A stretch of DNA of 64,000 bases from assembly GCA_963756575.1 (NCBI GenBank), contig CAVWOM010000008.1, positions 744,001 to 808,000 of the forward strand. Direction: 5' to 3'. The position numbers and the translations under genes were made by a program. Source of the DNA: Palsa-504 sp963756575. Its GTDB lineage: Bacteria; Actinomycetota; Actinomycetes; Streptosporangiales; Streptosporangiaceae. The notes under the pieces were generated by a model. That model was not told the DNA's origin. It did not search any database and saw only the letters and a list, made by a program, of their open reading frames with translations. Shown here in pieces: positions 28,436 through 37,094 of the stretch. The first letter of the stretch is position 1, and each line of letters starts with the position of its first letter.

Positions 28436-29818
28436 ATGAAGACCGCCATTCGAATACGTACCCTACTGCCATCGCTATTTCTCGTGGCATGTTTGTCAGG
28501 TGCCGCGACACCCACCCAGGATGCGCTCAATCACTGGTTAGACGCGTTTAATTCTGGTGATCGCTCAAAAATCGAGGCGTTTTGGAACGGGTTCAATACC
28601 GGCCCCCAGCAGGTAGACCGCGACTTGCATCTCCGCAAAGAATCAGGAGGATTCAGCCTTGTCAAGATAGTTTCCGACAGCGGCGGCCAACTCGAAGCCA
28701 TCGTTGCCGACTCCGGTGAGATGTTTATCGGCGTCAAGCTTGAGCTGAAATCGACCCGCCCACCAGAAATCCGTATTTCCTTGCATGGAGTACCCAGCCA
28801 GGACGGGATCGTCCCGGCCTTTGCCAGCGAGCGCGAGCTGATATCCGCTGTTCAAAAGAGAGCCAAGACACTCGCCGGGGCAGATCAGTTCTCAGGAACG
28901 ATTCTCTTGGTCCGCAATGGCAAGGCCCTCTTCCAGGGGGCTTACGGCGAGGCCGATCGTTCAACTCATCAGAAAGTTACCCTCGACAGCCGATTCCGCA
29001 TTGGCTCTATGAATAAGATGTTCACCGCTGTCGCCATCCTGCAACTCGTGGAAAAGGGAAAGCTATCGCTCAACGACCACCTCATCAAGTATTGGCCCGA
29101 CTATCCAAAGCGCGAACTCGCAACGAAGATCTCCGTCCGCAACCTCTTGACTCATACGGGCGGCACAGGTGATATCTTTACGACCGAGTTTAAGCAACAT
29201 CGTCTGGAAATTCGTACCCTGGCCGACTACGTAACGCTCTATGGCACTCGATCCCTAGAGTTCGAACCGGGCTCAACTTTTCGATATTCCAATTACGCCT
29301 ATGTCTTGCTCGGACGGCTCATCGAGAAAATCACTGGCGAATCATACTACGAATACGTCCAGAAGAACGTTTATGAGCCGGCAGATATGACGAGCACTGG
29401 ATCCCTCCCCGAAAGCGATCCGGTCCCTCTGCGCGCGATCGGCTATTTGCCTGGTCCGCACGGATGGGAACCGAATGTTCAGACTCTGCCGTGGCGTGGG
29501 ACTTCTGCGGGAGGTGGATACTCAACAGTCGGGGATCTTGTGCGGTTTGCTGCTGCGCTGCAAAACGGCCGTTTGCTCCGCCCTCAATCACTTGCTGCGG
29601 CAATTAAAGAGCAGTACCCTGGATCGCACTATGGTTTTGGATTCCAGACGGACGACTCGTTTTTCGGCCACAGCGGTGCGGCCCCAGGCATGAACGGTGA
29701 GCTTCGCATCTACAAAAATGGATATGTTATTGCTGTCCTATCCAACCTGGAACCTCCAGCGGCGATGCGCATCGCCGCTTACACGGGTCATCGTCTGCCG
29801 ATTCATCCTTCCGATTGA
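28436..29818 (+). CDS. Class C beta-lactamase-like serine hydrolase, exported
   Basis: 460 residues. The N-terminus (RTLLPSLFLVACLSGAA) may be a lipoprotein signal, with LVAC as a possible lipobox. An extra N-terminal domain of about 120 residues precedes the hydrolase. Catalytic motifs: SMNK (Ser near 190, SxxK), YSN (near 283, YxN) and HSG (near 411, replacing KTG). This serine beta-lactamase/esterase family includes D-amino-peptidases and esterases, so resistance to antibiotics should not be assumed. It stands alone between the DUF899 remnant and the sigma factor gene. Confidence 0.88.
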   Translation: MKTAIRIRTLLPSLFLVACLSGAATPTQDALNHWLDAFNSGDRSKIEAFWNGFNTGPQQVDRDLHLRKESGGFSLVKIVSDSGGQLEAIVADSGEMFIGVKLELKSTRPPEIRISLHGVPSQDGIVPAFASERELISAVQKRAKTLAGADQFSGTILLVRNGKALFQGAYGEADRSTHQKVTLDSRFRIGSMNKMFTAVAILQLVEKGKLSLNDHLIKYWPDYPKRELATKISVRNLLTHTGGTGDIFTTEFKQHRLEIRTLADYVTLYGTRSLEFEPGSTFRYSNYAYVLLGRLIEKITGESYYEYVQKNVYEPADMTSTGSLPESDPVPLRAIGYLPGPHGWEPNVQTLPWRGTSAGGGYSTVGDLVRFAAALQNGRLLRPQSLAAAIKEQYPGSHYGFGFQTDDSFFGHSGAAPGMNGELRIYKNGYVIAVLSNLEPPAAMRIAAYTGHRLPIHPSD

Positions 29819-29839
29819 AGATCGGCAGACTATAGCTGA

Positions 29840-30456
29840 ATGTTCCGCCTTTTCCTGCGGCAACACCTCCATCCCGAAAAAGACGAGAGCTTGCTGCGGA
29901 AAGTCGCGAATGGCAGTCTGGACGCAGCGGCATTTCTCTATGAGCGGCACGGAGATCTCGTCTACCGGTTTGCTATGCGATTGAGTGGAGATCAGACGAC
30001 CGCGGAGGAGATCACACAAGATGTGTTCATCGCAATGATCCGGCAGGCGGGCAGCTTCGATTCGACACGTGGCCAATTGTCCACCTGGCTCTGTGGCATC
30101 GCTCGGAACTTGATCTGGACACGGGCGGGCTCGAGTCAACGCTGGCAGCCGATGGACTCCCTCGAACACGAACCCCACACCGAAGCTGTCGACGACACCC
30201 CGCTGCGGTTCTCGATCGCGCCGAAGCCGTTGCGATAGTCCGTGAAGGATTGGAGCGGCTCCCTCCGCATCTCAAGGAAGTCATCGTCATTTGTGAGTTT
30301 GAAGAACTCTCTTATGAGCAAGCTGCCGGCATTCTGGCCATCCCAGCCGGAACGGTTCGCTCCCGCTTGCACCGCGCGAAAAAGCAGCTTGCGATGGTAC
30401 TACGACGGAGCACCGTGGGAACAATGAGGAGCCCTTGTCCGAATGAACCTGAATGA
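29840..30456 (+). CDS. ECF RNA polymerase sigma factor (one frameshift)
   Basis: Region 2 is AFLYERHGDLVYRFAMRLSG with DQTTAEEITQDVFIAMIRQ; region 4 is LERLPPHLKEVIVICEFEEL with SYEQAAGILAIPAGTVRSRL. A base seems to be lost near 30200 between these regions; both halves are otherwise complete and total about 205 residues. It directs RNA polymerase to a small regulon, probably on a cell-envelope signal. Its end overlaps the next gene by 14 bases. Confidence 0.9.
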
Positions 30457-30928
30457 GCAATTGGACCGAGCCTTACGTGATTTGGGTTCCGAACACCGAC
30501 AACACCGGCGTCCGCCTCTCGAAGTCGAGAAGATGCGAACGGCCCTCCGCGTCAACTCCCGTCATGCAAAACAGAGCCGCGGCTTCATCAGTTTCGCTGT
30601 AGCCGCCGCTTGCGTTGTGCTGCTCCTTACCTATCTCCACCCCTTCCGCCGTATGAAAGCTCCTGAACCCACGGCAGCTCCACCCTACGCTTTTCTACTG
30701 CTTCCGTCGAGCGCCGTGCTGCCTCCTTCCTCAAACACGACTTATGTTTGCGTCCGACTTCATAAAGAAGATCTCCGGCAATTCGGGATCGATATACCCG
30801 AGGTCGATTCAAAACAAATTGTGCAAGCAGAATTCGCTCTTGGGGACGACGGGTTAGCCCGCGCCGTCCGGCTAATCGGCCCTTTCTCCGGAAACGGGAA
30901 TCAGGCTGCTGATGTGAGCTCGCGATGA
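30443..30928 (+). CDS. Putative anti-sigma factor, single-pass membrane protein
   Basis: 161 residues: a cytoplasmic N-terminal segment of about 45 residues, one transmembrane helix (GFISFAVAAACVVLLLTYL, near residues 47-65) and a periplasmic part. Size, topology and overlap with an ECF gene suggest an anti-sigma factor. The cytoplasmic segment has no HxxxCxxC zinc motif, so it is not a standard zinc anti-sigma domain. The assignment rests on context. Confidence 0.6.
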   Translation: MNLNEQLDRALRDLGSEHRQHRRPPLEVEKMRTALRVNSRHAKQSRGFISFAVAAACVVLLLTYLHPFRRMKAPEPTAAPPYAFLLLPSSAVLPPSSNTTYVCVRLHKEDLRQFGIDIPEVDSKQIVQAEFALGDDGLARAVRLIGPFSGNGNQAADVSSR

Positions 30929-31692
30929 ATATGCATTGCCTGACCCGTATACTTCTCGTCTATGTGGCGGTGAGTGCCATTGCCTACGGCCAGACGGCTC
31001 GTGAATCCGCTTCACAAATGCAAAAGCAAGCCGATGAGTTCCTCTACCTCGTTACCTCGTCTGCTCCCGGTGCTGGCCCGGTCATAAAGGGCAAGCCGTT
31101 CTGTGCGACAGCCGAAACAGAAACCGTGCGCACGCTCGAAGACGGGAATCGAATCATGCGCAAGAATGTCATGCGGCTTTGCCGCGACCGGGACGGGCGC
31201 AGCCGTCGCGAACAAACGCTCGAAACGCTCGGCGCTCCCCTCCCCATCACCTCCCAAACGCTCATTTTTCTTTACGACCCCGTACAGGGGGTCAGCTATG
31301 TCCTCGATCCAAAGGAAAAGGTGGCCCGCCGCTTCACCCTTCCTCAAGCGCCAGCTATTCGCGAAAAGGCGCCTGGATCATCAGTGCCGGAAGTACAAAC
31401 GCAAAACTTAGGTTCGCGTCTCATAGCGGGCCTTACCTGTGCCGGAACCCGGAAGACGACCCGCATTCCCGCCGGTGCCCTCGGCAATGCCGTCCCGATT
31501 GTCTCCGTCACCGAAACCTGGTTCTCTTCCGAAATCGAGTCGATCGTCGATTCTCAGACTCGCGATCCGCGCTTCGGGAGAGTTCATTACCACCTCGTCC
31601 AAATCGAGCGAAAGGACTCATCGCCGGACCTCTTCAAACCGCCTGCCGGCTATATTGTCGAAGCGGGAATGAGCCTTCAGCATCCGAAGTAA
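30925..31692 (+). CDS. Exported hypothetical protein of the ECF operon
   Basis: 255 residues with a signal peptide (ILLVYVAVSAIAYGQ). ATG 30925 overlaps the preceding stop as ATGA. The mature protein has KGKPFCATAETETVRTLEDG, RLCRDRDGRSRREQTLETLG and LIFLYDPVQGVSYVLDPKEK, plus a Cys in GLTCAGTRKTTRIP. These look like beta strands of an envelope protein family seen often in Acidobacteriota, but I cannot name it. Coupling to the sigma factor suggests it senses or reports the periplasmic signal, or is a regulon member. Confidence 0.75.
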   Translation: MNMHCLTRILLVYVAVSAIAYGQTARESASQMQKQADEFLYLVTSSAPGAGPVIKGKPFCATAETETVRTLEDGNRIMRKNVMRLCRDRDGRSRREQTLETLGAPLPITSQTLIFLYDPVQGVSYVLDPKEKVARRFTLPQAPAIREKAPGSSVPEVQTQNLGSRLIAGLTCAGTRKTTRIPAGALGNAVPIVSVTETWFSSEIESIVDSQTRDPRFGRVHYHLVQIERKDSSPDLFKPPAGYIVEAGMSLQHPK

Positions 31693-32057
31693 AGACGGAT
31701 GGCCAGTTCGCACTGCATCCCTTCCCGCTCGCGCATGTTCTGAATCACACCGCAGCGACCAGGCGAACCGACTCTTATGTTCGCGTCGGTCCAGCTTAAG
31801 CGCGCCCGTTACAAATTGTGTCCGCAAGATCGGGAATTGGAAATTGGCCGCCATCGATTGAGTGTTATCGTCGGTGACGGCCCAATTGAAGGTTTGCCCG
31901 TCGTTCGTAAATCCTGATCCATTCTGAAGCAGGTGCTACTTTTACCTGATCGCGACGTCGGAGAAGGAGCCCTAAAAGAAAATCTCTGCGGGATGTCGAT
32001 TCGGATCACGGCTGTCCGACTAGCAGATGAAAGGTTCAACACGGAGGTGAATACAAG
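31693..32057. other. Stretch without a supported gene
   Basis: 365 bases between two plus-strand genes. On the minus strand a frame ending at 31618 reads NGSGFTNDGQTFNWAVTDDN and FPILRTQFVTGALKLDRREH, which has a protein-like composition but no start and overlaps the end of the upstream gene. It may be a fragment; I do not recognise it. An RBS (GGAGGTGA, 32043-32050) belongs to the next gene. Confidence 0.4.
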
Positions 32058-32948
32058 ATGTCCTCGAAAACGGCGCACAACGGCAGGCGGCCTCCACTGT
32101 TTACCGGGTACGCTGATGTGAACGGCATCAAGCTCTATCACGAGATCTACGGCGAGGGCGACCCGCTGGTGCTGATCCATGGCGGGTTGACCACGATCGA
32201 CGAGATGCAGGGATGGGTGCAGCCGCTGGCGCAGACGCGGCAGGTGATCGCGGTGGAGATGCAGGGCCACGGCCGCACCGCGGATACCGATCGGCCGATG
32301 AGCTTCGCCACGCTGGGCGACGACATCGCGGCGCTGCTGGAGCATCTCAAGATTCCGAAGGCCGACTTGGTCGGCCATTCGTTCGGCGGCGCCACTGCCA
32401 TCCGCGCGGCGATCCAGCATCCGGACAAGGTGCGGCGGCTGGTGGTGATCTCGTCGCCGTATGCCAGGTCCGGATGGTATCCCGAGGCGCAGCGGGGCAT
32501 GAGCCAGGTCGGCGCGGCGATGGCCGAGAACATGATGCAGACGCCGACCGGCAAACTCTCGCAGCAATGGCCCGAGCCGCAGCGCTTTCCCGCAGTTCCT
32601 CGACAAGATGGGCAAGATGCTGAGCGAGGACTATGACTGGTCGGCGGACGATCGCGAAGCTGCCGATGCCGGTGCTGCTGGTGTTCGCGGACAACGATTC
32701 GATCTCGCAGAAGCACATCGCGGAGTTCTTCGCGCTGCTGGGCGGCGGCGTAAAGGAGCCGGGCTGGATGAACACGCAGCTATCGACGTCTCGGCTGGCG
32801 GTCGTGCCTGGCTACAGCCACTACAATTTCATCACGCTCGGCGGAAGTGCCGCAGATCATTGACAAGTTCCTGGCCGACCCGCTCACAAATTCTCCGACA
32901 GGCGCAGCAGCCGCCTCACGGGCCGCACCTACGCCGGAGCAGAAGTAG
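32058..32948 (+). CDS. Alpha/beta hydrolase, GC-rich (frameshifted)
   Basis: About 295 residues. Blocks: DVNGIKLYHEIYGEGDPLVL, IHGG oxyanion turn, AVEMQGHGRTADTDRP, nucleophile elbow GHSFGG, PMPVLLVFADNDSIS (acid) and VVPGYSHYNF (His). Three frame changes (near 32590, 32655 and 32848) are needed; the end is TAG 32946-32948. Third codon positions are very rich in G and C compared with neighbouring genes. It is a paralogue of the hydrolase at 27192 but clearly diverged. Start ATG 32058 has a strong RBS, GGAGGTGA. Confidence 0.82.
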
Positions 32949-33074
32949 TAGGCCCGGATCAGAAACCGGAGAGAATCGGTTCGCTTTAGCTCGATGGGCT
33001 CGGATACCGCCGAGCCACGTTGTCTGCAAGTTGCTTTGATACATTCATTCCGGCAACCATATGGAGAGCATGGA

Positions 33075-34088
33075 ATGACCGAGCACCCGACACCTGTGCA
33101 CATTCTCCAGATTGGCCTCGGATTCTGGCCCTCAAAAGTACTCCTCAGCGCAGTCGAAATGGGCCTATTCACCGAGTTAGCGCATGGCCCCGAACAGTTG
33201 GAAGTTCTTCAAGGTCGGATGGGTTTGCATCCCAGATCGGCGCGGGATTTTTTGGACGCGTTAGTCGCGCTCGGTTTTCTCGAACGCCGGGCTGGCAGAT
33301 ATTCCAATACGCCTTCCACCGATTTGTTTTTGGATCGGCGCAAGCCGTCGTACATCGGTGGGATCCTGGAGATGGCTAACCATCGCTTGTATGGCTTCTG
33401 GGCGCATTTAACCCAAGCCCTAAGAACGGGACAACCGCAGAACGAACTTCGTACCGGCGACACGCCTTTGTTTGAAGCGCTGTATGCTGATTCGGCTCGT
33501 CTAAGACAGTTTCTGGCGGCGATGAGCGGGATTAGCCGCAATGCTGCCCAAGCAATCGCGGCGAAGTTCCCGTGGACCGGGTACAACAGTTTTGTCGATG
33601 TTGGCACGGCACAAGGCGACACGGCGGCTCAGATTGCGATCGCCCATCCGCACCTGAACGGAATCGGGTTCGATCTTCCGGAAGTTGCCCCGATCTTCGA
33701 GGAATACGTCGAAAGCTTGGGGATCTCTCAACAGTTGCGCTTTGTCGCAGGCAATTTCTTCGACGGTGCGCTGCCCAATGCTGATGTGATTGTAATGGGC
33801 CATATCCTCCACGACTGGGATCTGGACACCAAGCGAATGCTGATCGGCAAAGCTTATGATGCGCTTCCGGCTGGTGGGGCATTCATTGTTTACGAAGCAA
33901 TTATTGACGACGACCGCTCCGTAAACGCGTTCGGATTGATGATGAGCTTAAACATGCTGATCGAATCGCGTGGCGGATTTGACTACACGGGAGCTGACTG
34001 TCAAGACTGGATGCGACGGGCTGGTTTCCGCGAAACCCGAATGGAACACCTCGCAGGCCCGGATTCAATGGTGGTCGGCAGCAAGTAG
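33075..34088 (+). CDS. O-methyltransferase (hydroxyneurosporene/acetylserotonin type)
   Basis: 337 residues. An N-terminal dimerisation/winged-helix domain (VLLSAVEMGLFTELA, MGLHPRSARDFLDALVALGF) is followed by the SAM-binding core: FVDVGTAQGDTAAQIAIAHP (motif I), GIGFDLPEV, and the catalytic-His region GHILHDWDLDTKRML. This architecture belongs to plant-like small-molecule O-methyltransferases, including carotenoid and antibiotic tailoring enzymes. No biosynthetic partner lies next to it. ATG 33075 was chosen as the first Met before the conserved part. Confidence 0.88.
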   Translation: MTEHPTPVHILQIGLGFWPSKVLLSAVEMGLFTELAHGPEQLEVLQGRMGLHPRSARDFLDALVALGFLERRAGRYSNTPSTDLFLDRRKPSYIGGILEMANHRLYGFWAHLTQALRTGQPQNELRTGDTPLFEALYADSARLRQFLAAMSGISRNAAQAIAAKFPWTGYNSFVDVGTAQGDTAAQIAIAHPHLNGIGFDLPEVAPIFEEYVESLGISQQLRFVAGNFFDGALPNADVIVMGHILHDWDLDTKRMLIGKAYDALPAGGAFIVYEAIIDDDRSVNAFGLMMSLNMLIESRGGFDYTGADCQDWMRRAGFRETRMEHLAGPDSMVVGSK

Positions 34089-34185
34089 CCAGCGCTTTCT
34101 GTGTACCTCATGGTAAGCCGGACGAAACCGGCAGAAGGTTTGAAATAACTTAGACTCGGAGGTAATTATTCGGAATGAGTTCAAG

Positions 34186-34623
34186 TTAACCGATGCGGCC
34201 GTGGCTTTCGTAGATGTGAAGGATTTGAACGCTTTCTGGAATCTCGATCAGAAATTCGGGATCACGTGGCAAGTGGTGGATCTTAGTGGGATCTCCTCCG
34301 GTAAAGCGCGACATCGCTTCGACGCTTTCCCAATACGAAATGGTCACAAACTCAGTCTCGGTATCACGATCCTGGCGCATGGCCTGGAGAGCCATGGCTT
34401 TCTCGATCAGTGGCTTGATCCCAAAATCATAGTTGTACTTTTGGTACTCGTCAGCCAGTTCTCGCTTTACGCGTCCGCGCCAAATCCGAGCAATCCCAGG
34501 GTGCTTAACTGTATTGTTTCGATTGCCCGTGGCGCTGAACGCCAAAGCAATCCGCTGGCCGACCTCTGTCGTCACTGCGGCTCCCATGAAGCGAAGCAGA
34601 CTCCTTCTGTATTTCGGGTTCAT
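34186..34623 (-). CDS. Antibiotic biosynthesis monooxygenase-like (ABM) protein
   Basis: Up to 145 residues. The C-terminal hundred fit the dimeric alpha/beta-barrel ABM fold: GIARIWRGRVKRELADEYQK, VTISYWESVEAMSRFTGGDP, a conserved His pair (KIHHLPRD) and a closing strand ILHIYES. The first 38 residues look unrelated, so the true start may be GTG 34509 just before KHPGIAR. Substrate unknown. Confidence 0.72.
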   Translation of the reverse strand: MNPKYRRSLLRFMGAAVTTEVGQRIALAFSATGNRNNTVKHPGIARIWRGRVKRELADEYQKYNYDFGIKPLIEKAMALQAMRQDRDTETEFVTISYWESVEAMSRFTGGDPTKIHHLPRDPEFLIEIPESVQILHIYESHGRIG

Positions 34624-34632
34624 TTGGCAAAC

Positions 34633-34911
34633 CTAGCACGCGCGGCGAACTGACGGCCCTTGCCCGCAAGGTGAGGGAGCCGTCTGCGATTCGGAGCGGC
34701 CGAACTTCACTGCGACGGCCGCATCGCCGCCGATCTCACCGATGGAGCGCCAGAGCGCGAAGAGCTCTTCGGTGGTGACAAGCGCGCGGTTGCGATCAGA
34801 AAGGTCGAGCGGGAGCCCGATCCTGCGGAGCGCGGCAGAGACACGGACCCCCAGTACTTCCAGTTGACGCCAACACTCACCAGGAACGCGAAAGTGCGAT
34901 TCAGACATCAC
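34633..34911 (-). pseudogene. N-terminal fragment of an AraC-family regulator
   Basis: SHFRVPGECWRQLEVLGVRV, RRIGLPLDLSDRNRALVTTE and LFALWRSIGEIGGDAAVAVK match the start of the ligand-binding N-terminal domain of AraC regulators of the OruR/Arabinose_bd type. The frame ends after 92 residues with no helix-turn-helix. Its start (GTG 34911 or ATG 34908) overlaps the stop of the alcohol dehydrogenase. A truncated gene. Confidence 0.7.
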
Positions 34912-35969
34912 TCCGATTTGAGGGAGGCCATATCAATGGAGAAGCGGTATTTCACGTCAGACTTGAGCATCCGTTCGTAGGCTTCGTTGATCTTCTGAAT
35001 CGGGATTACCTCCACGTCGGCCGTGATGTTGTTCGCTCCGCAGAAATCGAGCATCTCCTGCGTTTCCGGGAGGCCGCCGATCAGGGATCCCGAGAGGCTG
35101 CGGCGCCCGAAGATGAGGTTGAACGCCGCGATGGGCAGAGGCTTCTCCGGCGCACCGACCAGTGTAATGTTGCCATCGCGCGTCAGCAGGTTGAGATAGG
35201 CGTTGATATCGTGTTCGGCCGCGACGCGTCGAGGATGAAGTCGAAGCTGCCTGTCATGCTTCTGCATCTCGTTTGCGTTGCGCGAGACAACGACTTCGTC
35301 AGCTCCGAGCCGCAGGGCATCGTCCTTCTTGCTGGGCAGAGGTGGTGAACACGCACCTATGCGCGCCGAGGGCATGAGCGAACTTCACGCCCATGTGACC
35401 CAGTCCGCCGAGTCCGACGATGCCCACCTTTTTGCCCTTTGCCACGCCCCAGTGGCGCAAGGGCGAGAACGTGGTGATTCCGGCGCAGAGCAGCGGCGCG
35501 GCCGCAGCGAGATCGAGATTGGACGGAACATGCAGGACAAAGCGTTCGTCGACTACGATGTCTTCGGAATATCCGCCGTATGTTACGCCTCCGGTGTGTT
35601 TGTCGGGCGAGTTGTACGTGAGCACCATCCCCGGACAGAACTGCTCAAATCCTTCTTTGCAAGCGGGACAGTTGCGGTCGGAATCGACCAGACAACCCAC
35701 GGCGGCGAGATCGCCGGTCTTGAACTTAGTGACCGCGGAGCCGATCTTCGTCACGCGGCCGACAATCTCATGGCCCGGGACGCAGGGATAGACCGTCGGC
35801 ATCATCGTTCGCCCACTCGTTGCGTGCGGTGTGCAGATCGGAGTGGCAGATGCCACAAAACAAAATTTCGATTTGAACGTCGTGTTCGGTCGGGATCGCG
35901 GCGCGCGATCACGGTGGAAGCAAGCGGGCTCGTCGCACTCACAGCTGAATAGGCTTTGGCGTTGAACAT
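34908..35969 (-). CDS. Zinc-dependent alcohol dehydrogenase, YahK/CAD type (frameshifted)
   Basis: About 350 residues, NADP-dependent aldehyde reductase group. Start ATG 35969 (FNAKAYSAVSATSPLA), catalytic zinc region in a shifted frame (EILFCGICHSDLHTARNEW), PGHEIVGRV, structural zinc Cys in CLVDSDRNCPACKEGFEQFC, and the cofactor loop VGIVGLGGLGHMGVKFAHAL. Frame changes occur near 35865, 35805, 35335 and 35235. The zinc ligands and cofactor loop are all present, so sequence error is more likely than decay. Cytoplasmic. Confidence 0.85.
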
Positions 35970-36163
35970 GTAATTACTCTAGATGCTTTCGCAATTGAGC
36001 TGGATGCAAAAGGCCTATTGATCTGCAGAATGTGTCAAATGTTCAGGCGTGCCGCATCGAGTTCCGTATACTGGATTGGTTTCAGTCCGTTCTTTCCCAC
36101 TGTTAGCTCTGCATGAATTGCTGATTGGCAGCACCAACGATCCACCCCGGAGGAGATTTGATA

Positions 36164-37052
36164 ATGGGTATTTTGAATACTCGACATGCAGCCTGCATCG
36201 TCCTGGCATTGGGTTTTGCGAACATTGCGTTCGCCGCTGACATTCTGATCGAAGATGCGAAGTCACAGCCCGAAAGTTTGACCGCGGCGCCCGGAGGCGT
36301 GTTAATTGTGGGCAGCGCCAGCACGCCCTTTGTGTACAAGGTGGCCTCCGGCTCATCCAATGCAGAGAAGTTTATCGATGCCAGCTCCGAAGGCCCTGGC
36401 ACATTTTTCTTCGGCATGCTGGCAGACGCCTCCACAAATACGTTATGGACGTGCCAGTTGACTCCGGTGCCCAATAAGACTCCAGTACAGCGTCACACGG
36501 CCCTGAGAGGGTTCGATCTTTCCACCGGAGCGCAGAAGATCCGCTGGAATCTACCCGGCGATAACAGTATGTGTAACGATTTTTCAATCGGCCCAGACAA
36601 GGCGCTTTATATAACAGATACCGCTAACGCCAAGATCTACAGGCTGGCGCCGGGTGCTTCCAGCGCGGAGCTATTCCTGGAGCATCCATTGCTAAAGGGC
36701 ATCGATGGCATCAGCTTCCTGTCTGGCAACTTTACGTGAATAACGTGATGACAAATCATATCTATCGCATTCCGATCGACTCATCCGGCAAAGCCGGAAT
36801 GCCCGCCGAGATTTCGTTGGACGAGCCGGTTCAAGGACCTGATGGCATGCGCGCAGCGAACGGGAAACTGTTCGTTGCCGAAAATCGCGGCGGCAAGATT
36901 TCTGCCGTCACTGTCGACGGAAGCACAGCCACCGTCACTGTGATTAAGGGAAGGACTCAAAACACCAACCGGAGTCGAACCCGCGGGCGATACACTCTGG
37001 ATAACCGAGCGTGGCGACCGGTAAGGTTCTCTCGATTCCCCTCCCCAAATAG
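36164..37052 (+). CDS. Exported SMP-30/NHL-like beta-propeller protein (frameshifted)
   Basis: About 295 residues. ATG 36164 follows GGAGGAG and begins a signal peptide ending near FANIAFAA. Repeated propeller blades: ESLTAAPGGVLIVGSASTPF, NDFSIGPDKALYITDTANAK, GPDGMRAANGKLFVAENRGG. One frame change near 36736 and two near 36955 and 37018 lead to a stop at 37050-37052. The fold matches gluconolactonase-like or vgb-type propellers. It is followed by a PQQ sugar dehydrogenase, so oxidation of sugars and opening of the lactone in the periplasm would be a coherent pair; this is inference. Confidence 0.75.
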
Positions 37053-37094
37053 TTCGCGACAGTAGCGGCTTATGAACGGGCAGAAGAAGGAGAA

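Noticed and set aside
28436..29818. Antibiotic-resistance beta-lactamase
   Set aside because: The protein has an extra N-terminal domain and an HSG triad like esterases and peptidases of the family; resistance cannot be claimed.
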